A stretch of 60,176 bases of DNA, taken from QNZT01 sp964651755 (lineage in GTDB: Bacteria > Campylobacterota > Campylobacteria > Campylobacterales > QNZT01). Position numbers and translations under genes: made by a program. Below, piece after piece: positions 1 to 8,057 of the stretch. Position 1 is the stretch's first letter, and each line of letters opens with the position of its first letter. The stretch is from contig CAZYZD010000002.1 in the NCBI GenBank assembly GCA_964651755.1, forward strand, positions 1 through 60,176, written 5' to 3'. Under the pieces are notes generated by a model. That model saw only the letters and a program-made list of their open reading frames with translations. It made no database searches and had not been told where the DNA came from.

Positions 1-150
1 ATGGGCTAAATCAAGTAATCTTCCAGGTGTTGCTACTAAAATATCAATACCTTCGATTAAACGCTGTATTTGTGGTTCGAGATCGACACCCCCATAAACA
101 GCCATAGAACTTAGGTTTAGGTGTTTACTATATTCAGTAATATTGAAGGG
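1..150 (-). pseudogene. DEAD-box RNA helicase fragment, 5'-truncated
   Basis: The minus strand reads, without interruption to the window edge, the middle of the first RecA domain of an RhlE-type helicase: the motif Ia/Ib neighbourhood (VYGGV), then PQIQ and the conserved VATPGR-LLDL motif. Reading upstream, an in-frame TAA lies at 151-153, just before the homology begins, and there is no start codon and no Walker A motif. About the first 100 residues of a normal helicase are therefore missing. The 3' part lies outside the window, so a downstream remnant or a gene rebuilt by rearrangement cannot be excluded. The join to the oad operon leader at about 150 looks like an old breakpoint. Confidence 0.75.
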
Positions 151-236
151 TTAGGAAATGGGAGGATTACCGTTTCTTATGCCTATTTAATATATCATAT
201 GTTATTATTAAAAAATACCTTAAATTAGGAGGCTAG

Positions 237-482
237 ATGGACGTGAATATGACCATCGAAGGACTAAAATATATGGTCCTTGGGATGACAACTGTTTTCC
301 TTTTTCTGCTTTTGATGATTTATGTGCTTAAACTGCAAACAAAATTACTCAATAAATTTTTTCCACCAAAACCTGTTACTGTTGCACCTGTTAAATCTAC
401 CCATTCTGCTGCATCTTCGGCAGAAGAGGAAGAGACAATAGCGGCAATCACAGCGGCGATAACTGAGTACAAAAAAGGATAA
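237..482 (+). CDS. oadG: Oxaloacetate decarboxylase gamma subunit
   Basis: Small membrane subunit of the Na+-pumping oxaloacetate decarboxylase. It has one hydrophobic helix at about residues 10-32, then a Pro/Ala-rich linker and an acidic, Ala-rich tail. That is the usual size (81 aa) and plan of OadG, which anchors the soluble alpha subunit to the beta subunit. A strong Shine-Dalgarno AGGAGG at 227-232 fixes the ATG. It is the first gene of a tight gamma-alpha-beta operon, with 7 bp to oadA. Sequence conservation in this family is low, so the call rests on topology and operon position. Confidence 0.85.
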   Translation: MDVNMTIEGLKYMVLGMTTVFLFLLLMIYVLKLQTKLLNKFFPPKPVTVAPVKSTHSAASSAEEEETIAAITAAITEYKKG

Positions 483-489
483 TTGACAT

Positions 490-2292
490 ATGGCTAAAAA
501 ATTAATAGATATCATGGATACGACCTTCAGAGACGGATTTCAGTCTGTTTTCGGCGGTCGTGTATTGATGGAAGATTTTCTTCCTGCGGTAGAAGCGGCG
601 AAAGAAGCTGGAATCAGCCACTTTGAATTTGGCGGCGGAGCAAGGTTTCAGAGTCTTTTCTTTTATCTGAACGAAAATGCTTTTGAAATGATGGACAAAT
701 TTCGTGAAATTGTCGGTCCTGAGGCAAATCTGCAAACACTTGCACGTGGTGTCAATACAGTAATGCTTGATACCGGTAGCAGCGAATTGATAGATCTTCA
801 TGCAAAACTTTTCAAAAAACACGGTACGACAACAATCCGTAACTTTGATGCGCTTAATGATGTGGAAAACTTGAAATACAGCGGTGAATGTATCAAAAAG
901 CATGGTCTTAATCATGAAGTAGTAGTAACGATTATGGATCTTCCTCCGGGATGTACTGGGGCTCATGATGTTGCATTCTATGAAAAAGTGCTGAGAGAGA
1001 TTCTGGATTCAGGTATTGAGTATGACAGTGTCTGTTTTAAAGATGCAAGTGGTACTTCAAGCCCTCACAAAGTGTATGAAACGATTAAAATGGCAAAACG
1101 TCTTTTGCCTGAAGATGTTCATGTAAGATTGCATACACATGAAACAGCAGGTGTCAGTGTTGCCTGTTATCTTGCTGCGCTTGATGCAGGTGTTGACGGT
1201 ATTGATCTTGCAGCAAGTCCTGTGAGCGGTGGTACATCACAGCCGGATATTTTGACACTCCTTCATGCTACCAAAGGCAGTAAATATGATCTTGGTGGTC
1301 TGGATATTGAAAAAATACTTACATATGAAGAGGTTCTTAAAGATCAGCTGAGTGATTATTTTATTCCGCCTGAAGCAACACAGGTTTCTCCTTTGATTCC
1401 ATTCTCGCCTATGCCTGGTGGTGCCTTGACTGCCAATACACAGATGATGCGTGATAATAACTCTCTGGATAAATTTCCGGAAGTGATTAAAGCGATGCGT
1501 GAAGTGGTTGAAAAAGGTGGTTATGGTACTTCTGTTACACCTGTTTCTCAGTTTTACTGGCAGCAGGCATATGCAAATGTAATGTTTGGTCCGTGGAAGC
1601 AGATTGCACCTGGATATGGTCGTATGGTACTTGGATACTTTGGAAAAACACCAGTTGCTCCGGATCCGGAAGTTGTAGAGCTTGCGAGTAAACAACTCAA
1701 ACTTGAGCCGACAACCAAAACTGCATTGGAACTTGCAGATGCAGATCCTGAAAAATCAATGAAACATTTTGAAGAGATTTTAAAAGAGAATAATATTGAA
1801 CTAACTGAAGAAAATCTATTTATCGCTGCATCATGCGGAGATAAAGGTATCACATTCCTCAAAGGGGAAGCAGAAGTAAATGTTAGAAAATTAAGCAATA
1901 TGAAAACTGAAAAAGGAAGTAAAGATATGGCAGGTCAATATACAGTAGTAGTCAATGGTAAAAAATACAATGTTGATGTAGTAGAAGGGCATGATGGTTC
2001 TGTTACCGTTACAAATGCAGCACCGGCTAGTACAGAGGCAGCAGCTCCGGCAGCACCGGCTGCTAGTGGTGGAAAAGGAAGTGTAGATGTACTTTCTCAA
2101 ACGCCTGGCAATGTCTGGAAAGTTGTAGCAAATATTGGAGATCAGCTTAAAGAGGGTGATACGATCATGATTCTTGAAGCGATGAAAATGGAAATCGAGA
2201 TTCCAGCTCCTCAGGACGGTGTGTTAAAGAGTATTGAAGTACAGCCCAATGATGCAGTAGTAGATGGTCAGCTTTTAGCGACAATGGAGTAA
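490..2292 (+). CDS. oadA: Oxaloacetate decarboxylase alpha subunit / PycB-type biotin carboxyltransferase
   Basis: Carboxyltransferase that moves CO2 between oxaloacetate and biotin. The N-terminal TIM barrel starts with DTTFRDGFQS, the family DTTLRDxHQS motif with the same changes as Campylobacter PycB. The metal-binding HTHET lies near residue 217, and the carboxyl-accepting region includes CFKDASG. A flexible Ala/Pro linker (about 515-527) leads to a biotinyl domain with EAMKM, whose Lys566 is 35 residues from the C-terminus as expected. With OadG and OadB beside it, the Na+-pump role is favoured over a stand-alone pyruvate carboxylase subunit. In autotrophic Campylobacterota it could also serve C3/C4 interconversion around the reductive TCA cycle. 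Confidence 0.92.
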   Translation: MAKKLIDIMDTTFRDGFQSVFGGRVLMEDFLPAVEAAKEAGISHFEFGGGARFQSLFFYLNENAFEMMDKFREIVGPEANLQTLARGVNTVMLDTGSSELIDLHAKLFKKHGTTTIRNFDALNDVENLKYSGECIKKHGLNHEVVVTIMDLPPGCTGAHDVAFYEKVLREILDSGIEYDSVCFKDASGTSSPHKVYETIKMAKRLLPEDVHVRLHTHETAGVSVACYLAALDAGVDGIDLAASPVSGGTSQPDILTLLHATKGSKYDLGGLDIEKILTYEEVLKDQLSDYFIPPEATQVSPLIPFSPMPGGALTANTQMMRDNNSLDKFPEVIKAMREVVEKGGYGTSVTPVSQFYWQQAYANVMFGPWKQIAPGYGRMVLGYFGKTPVAPDPEVVELASKQLKLEPTTKTALELADADPEKSMKHFEEILKENNIELTEENLFIAASCGDKGITFLKGEAEVNVRKLSNMKTEKGSKDMAGQYTVVVNGKKYNVDVVEGHDGSVTVTNAAPASTEAAAPAAPAASGGKGSVDVLSQTPGNVWKVVANIGDQLKEGDTIMILEAMKMEIEIPAPQDGVLKSIEVQPNDAVVDGQLLATME

Positions 2293-2295
2293 TTT

Positions 2296-3627
2296 ATGAA
2301 AGTGAAAAATCTTTTTTTCTCTCTGCTGATTTCACTGACACTTTTCGTGCCTTCTTTTGTAAATGCCAGCGATGCGCATACGAAAACAGCGGAGAATCCG
2401 CAGGCACAGGAAGAAGTGTATCATCCCAAATCAGTAACAGAACTTTTTCAAAGTTTTTATAAAACAACAGGCTTATATGCCATTGTGAATCCCAAAGAGG
2501 GTGTAAAAGCAGCTGATGGAAAAGATATGACACTTTTTGCACAGAGTGCAGGACGTGTGATTATGTTTATAGTCTGTTTTTTACTGTTATATCTTGCAGT
2601 AGCGAAGGGCTTTGAACCGCTTTTGTTGATTCCTATCGGCTTTGGAGGTATTCTTGCAAATATTCCCGTTGCAAATCTTGCCGGTGAACATGGTATGCTT
2701 GGTATTATTTACAATATGGGTATTGCCAATGAATTTTTCCCATTGTTGATTTTTATGGGTGTCGGTGCCATGACAGACTTTGGACCGCTATTGGCAAATC
2801 CTAAAACAGCGCTTTTGGGTGGTGCGGCACAGTTTGGTATTTTTGGATCGCTTGTAGGTGCAGCGGCACTGGCACAGGCAGGTGTTTTTGATTTTACAAT
2901 GAAACAGGCATCGGCTATCAGTATTATTGGTGGTGCGGATGGTCCGACTTCCATTTTTATTGCGACAGAACTTGCTCCTGAACTATTGGGTGCGATTGCG
3001 GTTGCTGCATATTCTTATATGGCATTGGTACCAGTTATTCAGCCTCCTATCATGAAAGCATTAACAACAGATGAAGAGCGTAAAATAAAAATGGTGACAA
3101 CCAGACAAGTTTCCAAACTTGAAAAAATACTTTTCCCTCTCATCGTTCTTGTATTGACAATTTTGATTTTGCCTGATGCAACACCGTTGATTGGAGCGCT
3201 CTGTTTTGGTAACTTTGCAAAAGAGACAGGTGTTGTTGACAGACTCAGTGATACAATGCAGAACTCTTTGATCAATATTGTTACTATTTTCCTTGGTTTG
3301 GGTGTAGGTTCCAAGTTGGCTTCTGATAAGTTTTTGGTTCCTGAAACGCTTGGTATTATGGTGATTGGTCTTCTCGCATTTGCAGCTGGTACAGCAGCAG
3401 GTGTTTTGATGGCGAAAGTGATGAACAAGCTTTCCAAAGAACCTATCAATCCGCTTATCGGTGCGGCAGGTGTATCTGCAGTTCCAATGGCTGCCAGAGT
3501 TGTTAGTAAAGTAGGACAGGAATATAATAAATCAAATGTATTGCTGATGCATGCAATGGGACCAAATGTGGCTGGTGTTATCGGCTCTGCTGTTGCGGCA
3601 GGTGTATTGTTATCGATTTTTAAATAA
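2296..3627 (+). CDS. oadB: Oxaloacetate decarboxylase beta subunit, Na+ pump
   Basis: Integral membrane subunit that decarboxylates carboxybiotin and exports Na+. The 443 residues begin with a signal-like helix and then about 11 hydrophobic segments. The strongly conserved GGADGPTSIF loop is present near residue 215, as in all OadB/MmdB/GcdB proteins. A C-terminal segment (GPNVAGVIGSAVAAG) completes the family. The gene starts 3 bp after oadA and ends the gamma-alpha-beta operon. The N-terminal extension of about 60 residues, with a possible cleavage site after FVNA, is longer than in enterobacterial OadB. Confidence 0.93.
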   Translation: MKVKNLFFSLLISLTLFVPSFVNASDAHTKTAENPQAQEEVYHPKSVTELFQSFYKTTGLYAIVNPKEGVKAADGKDMTLFAQSAGRVIMFIVCFLLLYLAVAKGFEPLLLIPIGFGGILANIPVANLAGEHGMLGIIYNMGIANEFFPLLIFMGVGAMTDFGPLLANPKTALLGGAAQFGIFGSLVGAAALAQAGVFDFTMKQASAISIIGGADGPTSIFIATELAPELLGAIAVAAYSYMALVPVIQPPIMKALTTDEERKIKMVTTRQVSKLEKILFPLIVLVLTILILPDATPLIGALCFGNFAKETGVVDRLSDTMQNSLINIVTIFLGLGVGSKLASDKFLVPETLGIMVIGLLAFAAGTAAGVLMAKVMNKLSKEPINPLIGAAGVSAVPMAARVVSKVGQEYNKSNVLLMHAMGPNVAGVIGSAVAAGVLLSIFK

Positions 3628-3628
3628 T

Positions 3629-3655
3629 TAAATATTAAGATATAAAAACCGATAT
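3629..3655 (+). promoter_or_regulatory. Sigma-28-like promoter candidate before pckA
   Basis: TAAATATT at 3629-3636, an 11-bp spacer, then ACCGATAT at 3648-3655. This fits the FliA consensus TAAAGTTT-N11-GCCGATAA, although the -35 match is cheap in AT-rich DNA. A flagellar-sigma promoter for pckA would be surprising, so the match may be chance. Confidence 0.3.
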
Positions 3656-3691
3656 TGAAGTAAATATGAATTTAGCATTAAGGGATATAAG

Positions 3692-5275
3692 ATGATCACA
3701 AAAGCGGATCTCGAGGCGTTGGGTATATCTGATGTAAAAAACATCTATTACAATTCAGATTATGATGAATTATACAGACATGAAGTTGAACAGGACAAAG
3801 AGCTGGTTTCAGCAAACGGTGCTGTGATGGTAGATACCGGTATTTTTACCGGTAGAAGCCCAAAAGACAAATATTTTGTCAATCAAGAGCCTTCAAACAA
3901 GTATATTTCATGGGGGGATATTAATCAGCCTATCTCTAAAGAAGTATTTGATGAGCTTTATGAAAAAGCCAAAAAAGAGTTTGCCGGAAAAGATATTTAT
4001 GTTCAGGATCTTTTTTGCGGTGCCAGTGAGAGTAGTAAAAAGAGTATTCGTGTTATTACCGAGATTGCATGGCAGGCACATTTTGTCAAAAATATGTTTA
4101 TCCGACCGACAGAAGAGGAATTAGAAAATTTCAAACCTGATTTTGTGTTGTATAATGCTTGTAAAGTAGTGGATGAGGATTGGCAGAAGCATGGTTTGAA
4201 TTCTGAAGTATTTGTGGTATTTAACATAGAAGAGAATGTTGCCATTATCGGTGGTACCTGGTATGGTGGGGAGATGAAAAAAGGTATCTTCTCCATGATG
4301 AACTACTGGTTGCCACTGGAAGGTAAACTGCCTATGCACTGTTCTGCAAATGTTGGAAAAGCGAATGATACAGCTCTTTTCTTCGGACTTTCGGGAACAG
4401 GCAAAACAACACTTTCCGCAGATCCCAAAAGAAGACTTATCGGTGATGATGAGCATGGCTGGGATGATGAAGGTATTTTCAACTTTGAGGGTGGTTGTTA
4501 TGCCAAATGTATCGGATTAAATGCAGAAAATGAGCCGGAAATTTACGGTGCCATCAAAAAAGATGCATTGTTGGAAAATGTAGTTGCAAATGAGGAAGGT
4601 ATCGTAGATTTTGATGACAGTACCAAAACAGAGAATACCAGAGTTTCCTATCCTATTTATCATATTGAAAATTATGAGGAATCTTTAAAAGGTGATCACC
4701 CTAAAAATATCATCTTTTTAAGTGCAGATGCTTTTGGTGTGTTGCCTCCTGTAAGTAAATTGACCAAAGAACAGGCAATGTACTATTTCCTTAGCGGTTA
4801 TACTGCAAAAGTAGCAGGAACGGAAAGAGGTATTACCGAGCCGGTTGCTACGTTCAGTGCGTGTTTTGGTGAAGCGTTTTTACCATTGCATCCGACAGTA
4901 TATGCAAAACTTTTGGGTGAAAAGATAGAAAAACATGATGTAAATGTATATCTTGTAAATACCGGATGGACTGGTGGTGCTTACGGTGTAGGAACAAGAA
5001 TGAGTCTGAAAGCGACAAGAGCTTGTATTGATGCGATTATGGACGGTTCTATTTTACAAAGCGAGTTTGATACAACAGATCTTTTTGGACTACATTTTCC
5101 TGTAGCATTGCCGGGTGTTGATTCAAAAGTACTTAACCCGAAAAATGCGTGGGAAGATAAAGAAGCATATTTACAGACACGTGAGAAACTTGCACGTATG
5201 TTTGTTGAAAACTTTAAAAAGTATTTAAAGGATGATGCAGATTTTGACTATTCTGTAGCGGGTCCTCAACTTTAG
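3692..5275 (+). CDS. pckA: Phosphoenolpyruvate carboxykinase (ATP)
   Basis: Interconverts oxaloacetate + ATP and PEP + CO2 + ADP. The length (527 aa) is normal. Visible motifs are GRSPKDK (54-60, substrate binding), the kinase-1a P-loop GLSGTGKTT (232-240) and the metal-binding GDDEHGWDD (251-259). The C-terminal TGWTGG and the adenine-binding region are intact. A weak AAGGGA precedes the ATG. It follows the oad operon by 64 bp and shares its substrate, so the two together set the flux between pyruvate, oxaloacetate and PEP. A strong terminator follows. Confidence 0.97.
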   Translation: MITKADLEALGISDVKNIYYNSDYDELYRHEVEQDKELVSANGAVMVDTGIFTGRSPKDKYFVNQEPSNKYISWGDINQPISKEVFDELYEKAKKEFAGKDIYVQDLFCGASESSKKSIRVITEIAWQAHFVKNMFIRPTEEELENFKPDFVLYNACKVVDEDWQKHGLNSEVFVVFNIEENVAIIGGTWYGGEMKKGIFSMMNYWLPLEGKLPMHCSANVGKANDTALFFGLSGTGKTTLSADPKRRLIGDDEHGWDDEGIFNFEGGCYAKCIGLNAENEPEIYGAIKKDALLENVVANEEGIVDFDDSTKTENTRVSYPIYHIENYEESLKGDHPKNIIFLSADAFGVLPPVSKLTKEQAMYYFLSGYTAKVAGTERGITEPVATFSACFGEAFLPLHPTVYAKLLGEKIEKHDVNVYLVNTGWTGGAYGVGTRMSLKATRACIDAIMDGSILQSEFDTTDLFGLHFPVALPGVDSKVLNPKNAWEDKEAYLQTREKLARMFVENFKKYLKDDADFDYSVAGPQL

Positions 5276-5287
5276 TATTTTTATTTT

Positions 5288-5318
5288 GGGAAGAGTGAAT
5301 GCTCTTCCCCTCTCTTTT
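5288..5318 (+). terminator. Rho-independent terminator of pckA
   Basis: Perfect 8-bp inverted repeat GGGAAGAG/CTCTTCCC (5288-5295 and 5302-5309) with a 6-nt loop, followed by a pyrimidine tract ending in TTTT, 12 bp after the pckA stop. Confidence 0.85.
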
Positions 5319-5366
5319 CAAAACTTCATTTACTTTTTTTTAAGAAAAATATCAAACTAAATCAAC

Positions 5367-5372
5367 TATAAT
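5367..5372 (+). promoter_or_regulatory. -10 box of the SQR-like gene
   Basis: TATAAT in an AT-rich region 55 bp before the ATG at 5428, preceded by T-rich DNA (typical of Campylobacterota promoters, which lack a strong -35). AGGGGA at about 5416 supplies the ribosome binding site. Confidence 0.6.
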
Positions 5373-5427
5373 AAGATTTCGATTGTCTTATTTAAATCAT
5401 AAGTATATATTATATAGGGGATAAATA

Positions 5428-6612
5428 ATGAAAAAAGTTTTAATTTTGGGTGGTGGCTTTGCAGGTTTGGAGGCTGCTATATTTTTACGAAAATATGGTT
5501 TTGAAGTCACAATGATTTCTAACAGAGATTATCTTTATGTCTATCCAACTTCAATATGGGTACCGACAGGAGAAGCTTCTTTTGAAGATGTTTGTATTCC
5601 ATTGGAAAAATTGCAGAAAGTACATGGTTTTGAATTAATTATCGATGAAGTTGAGTCAATTAAAAGCAAAGAGAAAAAAGTTTATTGTAAAAATGCAGAG
5701 TACAGTTATGAATATTTGATCGTAGCAATGGGTAGCGGAAAGGTAAAACATAAAGGTATTGAAAATACGTTGACTATTTGTGGAGAACCGGAAGAATCTC
5801 TGAAGATCAAAGCAAGGATAGACGAACTCATCGAAAAAGGGAGTGGAAAAATTGCCATGGGATTTGGCGGTAACCCTAAAGATCCGAGCAATGTACGCGG
5901 TGGACCGGCTTTTGAAGTTCTTTTCAATGTGCATAATCAGCTTAAAAAACTTGGTATTCGTGACAAATATGAACTGACATTTTTTGCGCCTATGAAAGAG
6001 CCTGGGCAGAGAATGGGACCACAGGCTCTGAAAATGATGGATATGTTTTTCAACAAGCTCGATATTAAAAAACAGGTAGGTAAGAAAATTCTTGCTTTTA
6101 CAGAAAATGGTATCCAGTTTGAAGATGATATTTTTCTTGAGAGTGACTTGACAATGTTTATTGCTGCCGGTAATGGACATAAAGTTTTTGAAAATTCGGA
6201 TTTACCTCTTAACGAAGCAGGACTTATCAAAATAAATGACTATTGTGAAGTGATGCATGATTATGATGAAGTAGGGGAAGATTATAAGGTATTTGCTATT
6301 GGTGATTCTGCTGTACTTGACGGTCCGGACTGGAGAGCGAAACAGGGACATATTGCAGAAGTTATGGCGAGAAATACAGCTTTCAATATCAAGTCTATTG
6401 AAGAGGGCAAAGAGGAAAGAAAAGGTTATTTTGAACATTTGAATATTTTATGTGTCATGGATAGCGGTGATGGAGCTGCTTTTGTGTACAGAAGTGACAA
6501 ACGTGGTATGATGATTCCTATGCCGGTAGTCGGTCACTGGATGAAAAAAGGGTGGGGTTGGTACTATAAAAACTCAAAACTCAATAAAATCCCAAGACTT
6601 CCGGGATTATAA
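5428..6612 (+). CDS. SQR/NDH-2-like FAD-dependent oxidoreductase
   Basis: Two-dinucleotide-binding flavoprotein. The FAD Rossmann motif is LGGGFAGLEAA (7-17), the second FAD signature is VFAIGDSA (288-295), and the C-terminus (GHWMKKGWGWYY to RLPGL) resembles the membrane-contact tail of sulfide:quinone oxidoreductases. Cys118 (TICGEP) fits the first SQR cysteine and Cys342 (ILCVMD) the last. At the position of the middle catalytic cysteine the sequence is NVRGGPAFE, with no Cys. The protein is therefore an SQR-superfamily quinone reductase, but a classical sulfide-oxidising type is not proven. It is transcribed alone. Confidence 0.75.
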   Translation: MKKVLILGGGFAGLEAAIFLRKYGFEVTMISNRDYLYVYPTSIWVPTGEASFEDVCIPLEKLQKVHGFELIIDEVESIKSKEKKVYCKNAEYSYEYLIVAMGSGKVKHKGIENTLTICGEPEESLKIKARIDELIEKGSGKIAMGFGGNPKDPSNVRGGPAFEVLFNVHNQLKKLGIRDKYELTFFAPMKEPGQRMGPQALKMMDMFFNKLDIKKQVGKKILAFTENGIQFEDDIFLESDLTMFIAAGNGHKVFENSDLPLNEAGLIKINDYCEVMHDYDEVGEDYKVFAIGDSAVLDGPDWRAKQGHIAEVMARNTAFNIKSIEEGKEERKGYFEHLNILCVMDSGDGAAFVYRSDKRGMMIPMPVVGHWMKKGWGWYYKNSKLNKIPRLPGL

Positions 6613-6633
6613 GCTCTCCTAAATTTATTTAGC

Positions 6634-6639
6634 TATAAT
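6634..6639 (+). promoter_or_regulatory. -10 box of argH
   Basis: TATAAT 22 bp before the argH ATG, in the 49-bp gap after the SQR-like gene. The transcript leader would be very short, and GAGGGAA is the ribosome binding site. Confidence 0.6.
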
Positions 6640-6661
6640 TCTCTCAAAAAACGAGGGAATT

Positions 6662-8050
6662 ATGGCTAAACTTGCAAGCGGACGTGTTACTGAAAAAAGC
6701 TCAGAACTTCTGGATAAATTCAATGCTTCTTTGATGTTTGATAAAAAACTCTATGCTGAAGATATTGAAGGTTCTATGGCTCATGCTACAATGTTGGCAA
6801 AACAGGGAATTTTATCTGAGAAAGAGTTACTGCAAATTCTTGATGGTTTAAAACAGGTCAAAAGCGAAATTGAATCTGAAGATTTTCATTTTGATATAGC
6901 CGATGAAGATATTCATATGGCAATTGAAAAACGTCTGACAGAAATTATCGGAGACACCGGTAAAAAGCTCCATACAGCAAGAAGCAGAAATGACCAGGTT
7001 GCACTTGATTTTCGACTCTATGTTCAGAAAAATACATTAAAAATTGAAAAGCTACTATTTTCACTGGAAACAGTACTTCTAAAAATTGCCAAAGAACATA
7101 CAACTACTATGCTTCCGGGCATGACACATTTGCAACATGCGCAGCCCATTAACTTTGCATATCATATGCTTGCCTATATGAGTATGTTTAAACGTGATAT
7201 TGAAAGACTGCAAAGTGCTTACAAACGCAATAACTTTTCCCCTATTGGATGTGCGGCACTGGCTGGAACACCTTATAACATTGATCGGGAAAAGACTTCC
7301 CAGTCACTTGGGTTTGAAGCACCAACTGTAAATTGTCTCGATACTGTCAGTGACCGGGATTTTGCATTGGATATATTGTATAACATCTCTGTTATTTTGA
7401 CACACATCTCCAGACTCTCAGAGGAGTTGATTTTATGGTCGAGCAGTGAATTCAATTTTATATCGCTGAGTGACAGTTACTCTACCAGCAGTTCGATTAT
7501 GCCGCAGAAAAAAAATCCTGATGTACCTGAACTTTTACGTGGGAAAACCGGACGTGTTTATGGAAACTTGATTGCACTGTTGACTGTTTTAAAAGGTTTG
7601 CCTCTGGCATATAACAAAGATATGCAGGAAGATAAAGAGGGTGTATTTGACAGTGTTGAAACAGCACTTTTGTCTATTGAAATTCTTACAGCAGCACTTG
7701 ATACCATGACTGTAAATAAAGAAGCTATGGAAAAGGCATGCAGAGTAGGGCATCTTAGTGCGACTGATCTGGCGGATTATCTGGTTCAGAAATGTGGTAT
7801 GCCTTTTCGTGATGCCTATAAAATTACAGGTGCTATTGTTGTTGAAGCACAGAAAATAGATGTTGATCTCAGTGAAATGCCGTATGAAATTTTAAAAGCC
7901 CTGGCTCCTTGTATTGGTGAAGATGTAAAAGAGTTTTTGGATTTGAGACACTCCATGAATGCGAGAAAATCTCAGGGAGGAACAGCGACAGAAGCGACAG
8001 AGAAACAGATAGCGTATTTTGAAGAGTGGTTGCAAAAGAGTCCTGTTTAG
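6662..8050 (+). CDS. argH: Argininosuccinate lyase
   Basis: Last step of arginine synthesis: argininosuccinate to arginine and fumarate. The 462 residues have the usual length. Signature motifs are ARSRNDQVA (106-114), the histidine region MTHLQHAQP (about 154-162), and the mobile catalytic loop SSSIMPQKKNPD (276-287) with the active-site serine. The start is set by GAGGGAATT just before ATG. It is monocistronic here; no other arg gene is adjacent, although a possible NAGS lies at 18848. Confidence 0.97.
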   Translation: MAKLASGRVTEKSSELLDKFNASLMFDKKLYAEDIEGSMAHATMLAKQGILSEKELLQILDGLKQVKSEIESEDFHFDIADEDIHMAIEKRLTEIIGDTGKKLHTARSRNDQVALDFRLYVQKNTLKIEKLLFSLETVLLKIAKEHTTTMLPGMTHLQHAQPINFAYHMLAYMSMFKRDIERLQSAYKRNNFSPIGCAALAGTPYNIDREKTSQSLGFEAPTVNCLDTVSDRDFALDILYNISVILTHISRLSEELILWSSSEFNFISLSDSYSTSSSIMPQKKNPDVPELLRGKTGRVYGNLIALLTVLKGLPLAYNKDMQEDKEGVFDSVETALLSIEILTAALDTMTVNKEAMEKACRVGHLSATDLADYLVQKCGMPFRDAYKITGAIVVEAQKIDVDLSEMPYEILKALAPCIGEDVKEFLDLRHSMNARKSQGGTATEATEKQIAYFEEWLQKSPV

Positions 8051-8057
8051 TGTGGTA

